Assembly: GCA_030651765.1 (NCBI GenBank)
Contig: JAUSBY010000011.1
Location: forward strand, 248,001 to 312,000
Reading direction: 5' to 3'
DNA: 64,000 bases
Source of the DNA: Coriobacteriia bacterium
GTDB taxonomy: Bacteria > Actinomycetota > Coriobacteriia > Anaerosomatales > Anaerosomataceae
This document shows, in pieces, positions 26,289 through 34,244 of the stretch. How positions within the stretch are numbered: position 1 is the stretch's first letter; each line of letters opens with the position of its first letter. The notes below the pieces were generated by a model. It worked only from the letters and a program-made list of their open reading frames with translations, was not told the origin of the DNA and ran no database searches. Made by a program: the position numbers and the translations under genes.

Positions 26289-27089
26289 ATGCACAGAACG
26301 ACCAGGCGGATCGCCATCGCCTCGCAGAAGGGCGGTGTCGGGAAGACGACGACCGCATGGAACGTCGCGGCAGGACTCACCGCCAAGGGACGAGACGTGC
26401 TCGTCGTGGATCTCGACGGACAATGTCACCTGACCACGGGTGTGCTTGGCACGCCACCCGCGCGCAGTCTGTGGGATGTGTTGGCGGGCAACATGCCTGC
26501 TCACGATGTCGTTGTGCTAGGGGCGGAGTTCGACCTGCTGCCCGCTTCCGAGATGCTTTCGCGCGCGGACTACGACCTCGGTGGCCGGCCGGGGCGCGAC
26601 TTCCTCCTCTCCCGGGCTCTCAAGGGTCGCCGTGATCCCGCAAGCAACACCCGCGCTCCGGGTGTGCAGGACGACTACGACTACATCATCCTGGACTGCC
26701 CACCCTCTCTCGGCATCATGACGGCCAACGCGCTGGCATATGCCAGCGAGGTCATCGTGCCGGTCACCCCCGGGCTCTTCGCCGTCAGCGGCCTCGGGAT
26801 GCTCGGTTCTGTCATCGCAGAGACCATCGACGCGGGCGTCAACGAGGATCTGGCGATCTCCGGAATCCTGCTCACCCAGTACGAGAACGGTACCGGCCTG
26901 CACCGCAGCATCGCGTCTGCCGTTGAGGAGCAGTTCCCCGGACTGCTCTACCCGCTCGCAATCCGCAAGAACGTGGCTGTGGGTGAGGCCCATGCCGAGG
27001 GTCGAAGCGTGCTGTCCTACGCGCCGAAGAGCCACGGTGCGGCCGACTACACCGAACTCGTCGAGCACCTAATCAGGCAGGAGGGTTAG
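26289..27089 (+). CDS. parA: ParA-family partition ATPase
   Basis: 266 residues from the ATG at 26289, preceded by GAGGGGG; the longer frame is not needed. Deviant Walker A KGGVGKTT (Lys14, Lys19), VVDLDGQ near 40, ILDCPPSLG near 135. With ParB two bases downstream it would stabilise the excised circle before re-integration. A degenerate copy of the shared-type promoter (CTGCCA, 17 bases, TCGGTT at 26226-26254) lies upstream but has a poor -10. Confidence 0.93.
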   Translation: MHRTTRRIAIASQKGGVGKTTTAWNVAAGLTAKGRDVLVVDLDGQCHLTTGVLGTPPARSLWDVLAGNMPAHDVVVLGAEFDLLPASEMLSRADYDLGGRPGRDFLLSRALKGRRDPASNTRAPGVQDDYDYIILDCPPSLGIMTANALAYASEVIVPVTPGLFAVSGLGMLGSVIAETIDAGVNEDLAISGILLTQYENGTGLHRSIASAVEEQFPGLLYPLAIRKNVAVGEAHAEGRSVLSYAPKSHGAADYTELVEHLIRQEG

Positions 27090-27091
27090 GT

Positions 27092-28045
27092 ATGGGGCGA
27101 CCGAGGATCGAGCGCGGCGCAAAGCAGGACGATGTGATCAGAGATCGCGTGGCGGCCGTGGCCGCACGCGCTGCCCGGCCAACCACTCTGCTCGGCCAGA
27201 AGACGGACAGGTCGGTCACGGTGCCGTTGGACCAGCTGCACCCGGACCCGCGCAACAACGAAGTGTTCGAACTCGGAGGCATCGAGGATCTAGCGCGTGA
27301 CATCGAGGCCAACGGACTGGCCCACTACCCCGTCGTGCGTCCTCACCCCGAGTTCGAGGACGAGTACATGATCGTGGCCGGCCATCGCCGCCATGCGGCG
27401 CTTTCACTGCTCGTCGAGCAGGGACATGGCGCGCGCTTCGGGCAGGTGGCCTGTCACCTCGTGCCATCCGATGACTTGGACTCCGGCGTCCTCATGCTCA
27501 CGACCAATGTTCGGCAGCGCGACCTCTCGACGCTGGAGCGCATTCACACGATCACCTTTGCCCAGAGTCTTGTCGCCGAGCTTCGCGAGGCGGGGCGCCT
27601 TGAGGTGGGGACGACCACTGACGGCAAGATCGCCGAACTCGTCAACCTCGCGCCACGCACCGTCGCCTACTACCGTTCGCTGACCAAGCTCATCGAGGGC
27701 CTTCGCGCATTGCTCGATGAGCGCCGTATCACGTTCACGACGGCACGCGAGCTCGCGCAGCAGCCCATCGATATCCAGGAACGCGTGTTGGCACAGATCG
27801 AGGCGGGTGAGGACGGCGCGCTAAGCGGTGCGCAGGTCGCCGCGCTGACGGAGTCGGCGTCGGCCAAGGAGCCGACCCCGCCCAAGGTTCCCGATGCGGG
27901 GATTCTCGTCAGCGCGCTTGAGCGTGCCACCAGCAAGATGCTGCGTTTCGATGCTGCCACGCCGGATGAGCTCGACCCGTTCATTGGCCGCATCGCCGCC
28001 ATCGTTGAACGCCTGGACGCCATCACCGCCAAGAGAGGGGTCTAG
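27092..28045 (+). CDS. parB: ParB-family partition protein
   Basis: 317 residues. ParB N-terminal domain (VTVPLDQLHPDPRNNEVFE, GLAHYPVVRPH, and CTP-binding-loop-like AGHRRHAALSLL), then the HTH domain (GKIAELVNLAPRTVAYYRSL). No classical parS (TGTTTCACGTGAAACA) was seen in the element, so its binding site is unknown. In an operon with parA. Confidence 0.9.
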   Translation: MGRPRIERGAKQDDVIRDRVAAVAARAARPTTLLGQKTDRSVTVPLDQLHPDPRNNEVFELGGIEDLARDIEANGLAHYPVVRPHPEFEDEYMIVAGHRRHAALSLLVEQGHGARFGQVACHLVPSDDLDSGVLMLTTNVRQRDLSTLERIHTITFAQSLVAELREAGRLEVGTTTDGKIAELVNLAPRTVAYYRSLTKLIEGLRALLDERRITFTTARELAQQPIDIQERVLAQIEAGEDGALSGAQVAALTESASAKEPTPPKVPDAGILVSALERATSKMLRFDAATPDELDPFIGRIAAIVERLDAITAKRGV

Positions 28046-28049
28046 CACC

Positions 28050-29138
28050 ATGGCCGAAGCATGGGTCATCACCTGCGACGAGCGCCGGGTCGGTGCGCTC
28101 ACAACCGGCGCGCTTGAGGCCGGCGTTGTGCTCGCCGGAACAACCATCGCCGACGTGGGCACGCTGAAGGACGCGGGTGGCACCGCGGCAAACGCCGGGG
28201 TAAGCGTGCTCGTGCTTGATGCAGCGAGCAGCCCGTCGGAAGCCGAAGTGCGATCAACGATCGCGGCCATACGGCTCGTGCGCGGTGACGCTGTGCGGAT
28301 CCTTCTCGTGGTCGACGAATTCACGCGCCCCGGCGAGTCGCTCGTGGTGTCTGCGCTCAACGATGGCGTGCGGGACATCATCGCCGCGTCACCCCACGAG
28401 CTCGCGGGCACGCTCGCCATGGTGCTCTCGACCGAGACCAGCTACGCCGACGCGATGCGTTGGCGAGGCGAGGACGCGCCGACTCCATCCAGGAGCGGCT
28501 TCGCGTGGCCTGCGGCCTCGACCAAGGCGCACGTGGTCGAGCGCGTCGTGGAGGTCGAGCGCGTCAAGTGGGTTGGGACTCCGATCGTTACGGTGGCCGG
28601 AGCGCAGCACCGTGTAGGGACGACGCACCTTGCGCTGTCTCTGGGCCGCGTACTCCAAGCCCAGGGACTGCGGGCCGCGGTGATCGTTCCGGCGGTCACG
28701 CTGGCTGCGCTCGGCGACACCTACGAGCTCGACTTCAACGGACTCGGCCGAGGGCAGCGTACCGACTTCGATGGCCTGACGCTGGCGACCGACGTTACGC
28801 CGGGCGATCTGGCCGACGCCGAAGTCGTCGTGTGGGACACCGGCGTCTACGAGGACTCCGCGGGCGTCTTCAAGCTCGGCACCGCGCGTTGTCTGGTGTT
28901 CGGCGGCTGCGAGTGGGAGCTCGGCCCGATAAGCGCGATCGTCAGCAGCGAGCCTGAGGATGTGATCGCCGGCTTCACCTACTGCGTGACGCTCGCGACC
29001 GAGGACGATTTCGCGATGTGCGTCGAGGATCTGGCGGGCTTGTCGTGCGTACGCATCGCCTTCCCGAGTGACTGGAAGGATGGGGCGACGCGATCCGACC
29101 TAGCCGGGATCGTCTCCGCGATCGTGGGGGAGGCCTAG
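28050..29138 (+). CDS. CpaE/MinD-like protein lacking Walker A lysines
   Basis: 362 residues. N-terminal receiver-like alpha/beta half (about 1-140), then a ParA/MinD-like half with VTVAGAQHRVGTTHLALSLG near residue 185. This is the position of the deviant Walker A, but both lysines are replaced, so ATP binding or hydrolysis is doubtful. VVVWDTGV near 265 corresponds to Walker B. TadZ/CpaE proteins localise secretion machines, so this may place the transfer apparatus at the envelope; that is inference. It sits between parB and membrane/surface genes. Confidence 0.7.
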   Translation: MAEAWVITCDERRVGALTTGALEAGVVLAGTTIADVGTLKDAGGTAANAGVSVLVLDAASSPSEAEVRSTIAAIRLVRGDAVRILLVVDEFTRPGESLVVSALNDGVRDIIAASPHELAGTLAMVLSTETSYADAMRWRGEDAPTPSRSGFAWPAASTKAHVVERVVEVERVKWVGTPIVTVAGAQHRVGTTHLALSLGRVLQAQGLRAAVIVPAVTLAALGDTYELDFNGLGRGQRTDFDGLTLATDVTPGDLADAEVVVWDTGVYEDSAGVFKLGTARCLVFGGCEWELGPISAIVSSEPEDVIAGFTYCVTLATEDDFAMCVEDLAGLSCVRIAFPSDWKDGATRSDLAGIVSAIVGEA

Positions 29139-29140
29139 CG

Positions 29141-29449
29141 ATGCTTCCCAGCCGCCGCCCGCGCCTGCTCGCGCAGCGCCGTGAGGGAGAGGCCAGCGCG
29201 GCACGCGCCGCCGAAGACGAGCGGGCCGAGAGACTCAAGGCACGCAAGGTTGCCGAGGCGATCGAGCGCGACCGTGCGCGCAAACGCAGAGCCGCCAGCC
29301 CTCTCGCGCGAGCCATTGAGACCGCTGGCGGCTGGGTCCTATCGATTCTTGGCGCGCTCGCTGTTTCGCTCGCTCTTACATGGCTGCTTCGCCACCCCCA
29401 AGAGCTCGACTCGCTGATAAGCGCGGTGCGGTCGATTCTGCGGCGCTGA
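29141..29449 (+). CDS. single-pass membrane protein with charged N-terminus
   Basis: 102 residues. The first 60 are very rich in Arg, Glu and Ala (probable coiled coil), then one hydrophobic helix (WVLSILGALAVSLALTWLL). Starts 2 bases after the CpaE-like gene stop. Unknown family; probably part of the transfer envelope module. Confidence 0.6.
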   Translation: MLPSRRPRLLAQRREGEASAARAAEDERAERLKARKVAEAIERDRARKRRAASPLARAIETAGGWVLSILGALAVSLALTWLLRHPQELDSLISAVRSILRR

Positions 29450-29526
29450 GCACAAAGTCAGAGACGGTCAGAGCGTTGACGTACGATTCCGTTCCGAACG
29501 TCGGGCGGGCTCGGGGAGGGATCTCA

Positions 29527-30447
29527 TTGCGGTTCATTCGCGCAGGAGTCGCCACAATGGTCGCGGCGCTGATCTTCTGCGCGCCTGCGTTCGGCGCGGG
29601 TGGGTTGGTGACCCGCGAGGTCATCGGTGTGGCAGAGCCCGACGATGCGCTGTTCGCGCCGTCGGTCGATGAGAGCGGCACGGTCTATGTGCTCGACACG
29701 ATCGAGTGGACCGAGCGTGTCGAACGCGACCGGAGCGTCTGGCACGAGGTCGAGTACGACTTCGGCGCGCAGGTGGGCAAGGTGGAGCCCCCGGCGACGC
29801 TCGCCGCGCTCTACCACGACCGGGTGACGGGGGTCACGGTCGACGCGTCGCTCCGCTTCGAGCGGTTGGTGAGCGCCGGTGCGTCGACACGCGGTCGGGA
29901 GATCGAGGTCTTCGTTCACACGAGCTACGACACGGCGGCCTACGAACTCGCGCCGGGGGCGCTGGCTCGCTTCGATGCGCCAACGCCACAGATCTCGGGC
30001 GTTGAGGTCTCGCAGGCGCTCCTCAAAGCGCTTCACTACGACCCTGCGGTCTACCGGCTGGTCGAGGCCTCATGGACGGGAACAGCGCACAAGGAGGGGG
30101 ACAAGACCGTCCGCGAGGCGAACTACACCGTGGAGCGGGTCGCCGAGGTGCAGCGGGCGGTCTACGGCGGGGACGTGGCCCTGCCGGACGTGCTCGTCCA
30201 TGACGGGATCGCCACCTACCGCGCTCCGACACCGATGGAAGTCGTGACGAAGGGCGCCGCCGAAGTTGTTGAGACGGTTATAGATGACCCCACGTCGCTC
30301 GTGCCGTGGATTGTGGCTGGCGGCGTCGCCGCGACGACGGCCCTGGGAGCGATCGTCTACTGGCGGCGGAGACGCCGTCGGGCGCTCGACGAGGATGACG
30401 CCAGCTTGGAGTCCGGTGACGCTGAAATGGAGGGTGAAGATGGCTAA
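29527..30447 (+). CDS. exported, C-terminally anchored protein
   Basis: 306 residues from a TTG at 29527, chosen because GGGGAGGG lies 7 bases upstream and the product then begins with a clean signal peptide (RFIRAGVATMVAALIFCAPAFGAGG). A beta-rich extracellular part of about 240 residues follows, then one hydrophobic helix (VPWIVAGGVAATTALGAIVYW) and an Arg-rich cytoplasmic tail. No LPxTG. It resembles surface-exposed mating-channel accessory proteins in layout only; no family recognised. Confidence 0.65.
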   Translation: MRFIRAGVATMVAALIFCAPAFGAGGLVTREVIGVAEPDDALFAPSVDESGTVYVLDTIEWTERVERDRSVWHEVEYDFGAQVGKVEPPATLAALYHDRVTGVTVDASLRFERLVSAGASTRGREIEVFVHTSYDTAAYELAPGALARFDAPTPQISGVEVSQALLKALHYDPAVYRLVEASWTGTAHKEGDKTVREANYTVERVAEVQRAVYGGDVALPDVLVHDGIATYRAPTPMEVVTKGAAEVVETVIDDPTSLVPWIVAGGVAATTALGAIVYWRRRRRRALDEDDASLESGDAEMEGEDG

Positions 30448-31144
30448 GCACCCGATACTGATCTCTGCTGTTCTCACCGCGCTCGTGTGCGGTTGTGTTG
30501 GCGTGGTCGCCTCATGGAGCGGGCCCGATGCCGGGCGCGCACAGGCGGCTGCGGATCCCGCATCCTCCGGGGTTGCTGGCTATAGCGTGTACTGGGACGA
30601 GTGGCCGGATACGGCGGCAGCGGCTCCTGCCGAGGTGGCCGAGGCCACCGAGCCTGTCGCAGTCGTCGCGGCGCCCGAAACGTCGGTCCCTGCGGGCGAG
30701 GGCGGGTCTGCGAGCTCACCGGGCAAGACGACTACCCCGAGTCCGAGCAAACCCGCTCCGACCGCTGCGCCAACACCTGCGCCCGCACCTGCACCTGCGC
30801 CGGCCCCTCCACCCGCTCCTGCAGCACCCGAGGTCGTCGGCGGGTACGGCGCGTCAATCGCGAGCTACATCAACCCGTCGGCGACCTATGACAGCACGCT
30901 CCAAAGCCAGTGCATCGCCCAAGCGAAGCGCATGGCGCTCGCCGGGGCGCTATCGCACTCAAGCTACGCGCCGGAGAGCTGCGCAAGCTTCGGTGACGGC
31001 ATGACGGCGCTCGGCGGGGGTGGGGGAGGCGTGGCCGGCGCTCTCTACGGTCACTGTCCGCAACTCGGCTCATGTTCACGCCTCGGCGTGGGACTCGTGC
31101 TCTACAACGGTACGCTCTGGGCTGTCGTGCAGGGCGGCGAGTAG
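30440..31144 (+). CDS. secreted protein with Pro/Ala linker and CAP-like C-terminal domain
   Basis: 234 residues from the ATG at 30440. N-terminal signal segment (ILISAVLTALVCGCVGVVA, with Cys residues that might allow lipidation), an acidic/Ala region, a Pro-Ala repeat linker (about 115-145), and a C-terminal globular domain with QCIAQAKRMALAGALSHSSYAPESC. That pattern resembles CAP/SCP domains (A..MA..G.LSHS), though short. Located just before the adhesin-sortase gene, so probably a wall-spanning surface protein. Confidence 0.6.
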   Translation: MAKHPILISAVLTALVCGCVGVVASWSGPDAGRAQAAADPASSGVAGYSVYWDEWPDTAAAAPAEVAEATEPVAVVAAPETSVPAGEGGSASSPGKTTTPSPSKPAPTAAPTPAPAPAPAPAPPPAPAAPEVVGGYGASIASYINPSATYDSTLQSQCIAQAKRMALAGALSHSSYAPESCASFGDGMTALGGGGGGVAGALYGHCPQLGSCSRLGVGLVLYNGTLWAVVQGGE

Positions 31145-31147
31145 CCC

Positions 31148-33847
31148 ATGACCGCACGCCAGCTCACCTCACGCGCGCTCCTCGTGCTCGTGCTGCTGTG
31201 CGGGTCGGCAGTCGGCCTGCCCGGCGCCGCTTCGGCGGCCACCGTGTCGACGGGCGGTGCGGGGACGTCGTACTACGATGCCTACTACTCGGGCTCATGG
31301 CACGATCTGCAGACGCCGCCGCACACGGTCGACGGTCAGATCGCCTACTGTCTCGAGCAGGCGAAGGACTTCCCTATCAACAACTCGACGTACGGTCTGT
31401 TCGACGCGGCGGCGCTCTACAACTTCAACACGTACGTTGGTTTGCAGTCCATTCTTCACCGGGGGTACCCGTACGTGACCCCCGCCGGTCTCACCGCGAC
31501 CCAGGCGCGCTACGCCACCGCGAACGCCATCCGCGCATGGATGCGCGAGGCGGCCGGCGTCGGATACGTGTTCATGGACATGAGCACATACACGCAGGAC
31601 GCTGGGACGTGGTCGCGTTTGCGGCCAGCTTCGGGCCTCGCGGGATCCGAGCAGATGTTCCGCTGGACGATCGACCTCGTGACCGGCGCGCGCAACCGCG
31701 TGCTGCCGGCCCGGAGCGTGAGCGCCGCGGCCATCACGCTCCGACCGAACGCGGACTACACGCGGCTTGTCGGCCAGACGACTGTCTCCTTCAACGATCT
31801 CAACGGCTACTACACCGTCGACGGACCGCCGGGTGTGTCGCTCTCGGGGTACACAGGCGGCAACGGCGACGTGTTGACGGTCTCAGTGCCATGCACGCCC
31901 GCCTGGATCGGTCAGTCCGTGGCGCTCACGCTCTACGCCTACGACAGTCGGGTCCCAGCAAACATCTTCTACTACGCCCCTGGTGACACGTCGTATCAGC
32001 GGGTTGTGTCTGCCCAGGCCTCCAGCTTTCAGGTCTCGGCTTCGGCTGCAGTCCCCGTTGGGTCTGGCTCCGGTGCCTTGCGAATCACGAAGACCGATGT
32101 GGTCGATGGCGCGCCGCTAGACGGCGCTGTCTTCGAACTCCTCTGGAACAGCACCGTCGTGGCTTCGGGCACGACAGACGCCGCAGGGGATCTCACGTTT
32201 ACCGGGCTTGCTCCTGGCACCTGGACGGTCAGAGAGCAATCTGCTCCGCAAGGCTACCTGCTTGACGTCACGCCGCACTCAGTCGCGGTGCCCGATGGTG
32301 GCACCGGCACGATCGGACTCACGAACGAACGTGCCTTGCGGCCGGTCCGTGTGCTCAAGGCAGGGGAGGCTGGCGAACCCCTCGCAGGGGCTGTCTACGA
32401 GATCCGCGAGGAGGGGGGCAGCGTCGTCGCCACACTCACCACGAACGCCGACGGCACGGCCGAAAGCGAGCCTCTGCAGTTCGGCGACTACGAGCTCGTC
32501 GAGACTGTCGCCCCCCTCGGACACGTGCTCGATCCCACCCCGTACGCGTTCACCATCGACCGGATGACGCCGGTCACGCTCGAGATCTCGCGCATGGACG
32601 TCCGCGCTCGTGGCACAGTCCGGATCGAGAAGCGCTCTGACGGGCAAGACGCGCGGCTTCTGCCGGGCGCGGTCTACGAAATCTGGCGCGTCCGCGACAC
32701 ATCGCCGCTTGTTGCACCGTTCGACCCAGCCGAAGACCCGACGGACCCGGTTGCCACTCTCACGACCGACGCCCAGGGTGTCGCACGATCCGAGTTGCTC
32801 GAGTACGGGTGCTACTACGCGGTCGAGACGACCGCGCCCGTCGGTCACGCGCTCAATCCCACGCGTCACTTCTTTGAGATCCGCGAGGACGAGGCCGTGA
32901 TCTCCCTTGAGCTCACTGACGACGTTCTGCCGGTGAACCATGGCGGGGTGATGCTGCGGTACCGGAACATCTGGGATGGCACGGAGATCGCCAAAGCATG
33001 GGGGTACAACGCTGAGATCGGCACCGAGTACATGTCGCGTGTCCGGGCCGAAGGCCTCGACAAGATGCCGATCGAGGGCTTCTCGTACGTGACAGCTGAC
33101 TACGCACCCTATACCGAGCTCGTCGACGGCAAGCTGCTGGTCACGTACTGGTACCGACAGACCCTTTCCGGGGACTGGCTGAAGGTTCGCACCGGCGATG
33201 ACGGCCGGGCACGGCTCACGGCGAAAGACCGCGAGGCCTACGGGCTGCTCTCGGATGCTGAGCTCTACTCCCGGCTCCTCGAGGCGAAGGCTGCGAACCC
33301 GGACGTGATCGGCTACCTCTCGATACCCGGCACCGACCTCCATGAGCCCGTGGTGCAGACGACGGACAACGTGAAGTACCTCACACACGCGGCGGATGGC
33401 GATGTCGATGCGCGGGGCGCGATCTTCGCCGACTACCGCTCGCCGCGCTATGCGGGCGACAGCTCGCGGGCGACGCTGCTCCACGGTCACAACATGCGGG
33501 ACGGCTCGATGCTCGGCGTTCTCGCCTCATATGGGGACGCGGACTTCTGGGCGGCTCATCCCTTCATCCAGTACGTTGATGCAGCCGGCAACGGCGGGAC
33601 GTGGCTTGTCTACTCGGCGCGTGTGGCCGATGGCTCCGACGACGCGTTCGCGTTCCCAGTCATGCGGCCGTACTCGGATCGCATTGCGCGCTGGGCGGAT
33701 CGCTCGATTCTGGATCCAGGTTTCCGGCCGGATCCTGCCGGACGTACGCTCACGCTCTCCACGTGCGCGTATCACGTTGAGGACGGCAAGTTGCTTGTTC
33801 ATGCGGAGCTGATCGAGGGTTACTCGAGCAGTGACGCCGACGACTGA
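31148..33847 (+). CDS. thioester-domain / SpaA-repeat adhesin fused to a class-B sortase
   Basis: 899 residues, with parts in order. Signal peptide 1-30 (cut after AASA). A thioester (TED) adhesin domain follows, with Cys68 in GQIAYCLEQ and Gln119 in TATQARY, the pair that forms an internal thioester in surface adhesins. Three Cna-B/SpaA-like beta repeats begin near 309, 396 and 487, each with a KTD/KAG/KRS-type strand and a GAVFEL or GAVYEI strand. An uncharacterised region spans 590-690. A C-terminal class-B sortase domain starts near 705, with His779 or His781 (LLHGHNM) and Cys873 (LSTCAY). The residue 8 after the Cys, normally Arg in the class, is Lys881. It has no LPxTG and no C-terminal anchor helix. 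It is the last gene of the relaxase-partition-surface operon, suggesting a role in recipient contact. Confidence 0.85.
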   Translation: MTARQLTSRALLVLVLLCGSAVGLPGAASAATVSTGGAGTSYYDAYYSGSWHDLQTPPHTVDGQIAYCLEQAKDFPINNSTYGLFDAAALYNFNTYVGLQSILHRGYPYVTPAGLTATQARYATANAIRAWMREAAGVGYVFMDMSTYTQDAGTWSRLRPASGLAGSEQMFRWTIDLVTGARNRVLPARSVSAAAITLRPNADYTRLVGQTTVSFNDLNGYYTVDGPPGVSLSGYTGGNGDVLTVSVPCTPAWIGQSVALTLYAYDSRVPANIFYYAPGDTSYQRVVSAQASSFQVSASAAVPVGSGSGALRITKTDVVDGAPLDGAVFELLWNSTVVASGTTDAAGDLTFTGLAPGTWTVREQSAPQGYLLDVTPHSVAVPDGGTGTIGLTNERALRPVRVLKAGEAGEPLAGAVYEIREEGGSVVATLTTNADGTAESEPLQFGDYELVETVAPLGHVLDPTPYAFTIDRMTPVTLEISRMDVRARGTVRIEKRSDGQDARLLPGAVYEIWRVRDTSPLVAPFDPAEDPTDPVATLTTDAQGVARSELLEYGCYYAVETTAPVGHALNPTRHFFEIREDEAVISLELTDDVLPVNHGGVMLRYRNIWDGTEIAKAWGYNAEIGTEYMSRVRAEGLDKMPIEGFSYVTADYAPYTELVDGKLLVTYWYRQTLSGDWLKVRTGDDGRARLTAKDREAYGLLSDAELYSRLLEAKAANPDVIGYLSIPGTDLHEPVVQTTDNVKYLTHAADGDVDARGAIFADYRSPRYAGDSSRATLLHGHNMRDGSMLGVLASYGDADFWAAHPFIQYVDAAGNGGTWLVYSARVADGSDDAFAFPVMRPYSDRIARWADRSILDPGFRPDPAGRTLTLSTCAYHVEDGKLLVHAELIEGYSSSDADD

Positions 33848-33939
33848 CGCCCCCTCCGGGGAACCCCCGGCCCCCCACCGGGGGTGCTGCGCTTCCCGCC
33901 TTGGGTGGGTCAGCCACCGCCCCACCCCCCAGGTGGTTG

Positions 33940-34012
33940 CCGTTCTCGCCCTCCAAGACTGTTCAGCGGGTATCCCCCGGCTACGAGGGTTCGAATCCCT
34001 CCCTCTCCGCCA
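33940..34012 (+). pseudogene. 3' fragment of a class II (Ser-like) tRNA
   Basis: A T-arm GAGGGTTCGAATCCCTC at 33985-34001 is followed by the acceptor 3' strand CCTCTCCG and CCA ending at 34012, preceded by a long variable-arm-like stretch. The 5' half (GGAGAGG...) is absent and no anticodon stem closes, so this is not a functional tRNA. It lies at the border between the transfer module and the cargo. It may be an old attachment site; no second copy is seen near 46.5 kb. The surrounding 33848-34111 is otherwise gene-free and very GC-rich. Confidence 0.6.
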
Positions 34013-34111
34013 GAGAGAGTCTAGACGAGGGCCCGCTTCCGGACTTGGAGGCAGGCCCTTCGTGCTCCAGCCGGCTAGAGATGACGACGGTCTCGACCCG
34101 GCGACTCTTGA

Positions 34112-34229
34112 GCAAGGATTGCTTGCGAGAATCTGATGTCATACTGATGACCGATGCTGCATGGCACGCGGATTGCAAGATATTCTTGCGAAATGGGGTA
34201 TCATGATCCTTGCGGTGTGCGCCGCAAGG
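34112..34229 (+). promoter_or_regulatory. operator cluster upstream of the XRE/ImmA-IrrE gene
   Basis: Three inverted repeats built on CAAG/CTTG: GCAAG-gattg-CTTGC (34112-34126), GCAAGA-tat-TCTTGC (34175-34189), both followed by GAGA or GAAA, and CCTTGCGG-6-CCGCAAGG (34208-34229). The last ends 15 bases before the start codon. Likely autoregulatory binding sites of the HTH domain encoded downstream. Confidence 0.6.
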
Positions 34230-34244
34230 GGGAGTGTGACAGCG

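Noticed and set aside
28050-29138. A second active ParA
   Set aside because: Both Walker A lysines are missing, and the N-terminal half is receiver-like; treated as a CpaE-like pseudo-ATPase.
29527-33847. Sortase substrate motif (LPxTG, NPxTG) in the surface proteins
   Set aside because: None of the three surface proteins encoded here ends with a sorting signal; substrates may be elsewhere or the sortase may not act conventionally.
33940-34012. A functional tRNA-Ser gene
   Set aside because: Only the T-arm and acceptor 3' strand are intact; no matching 5' acceptor strand, D-arm or closing anticodon stem can be found.
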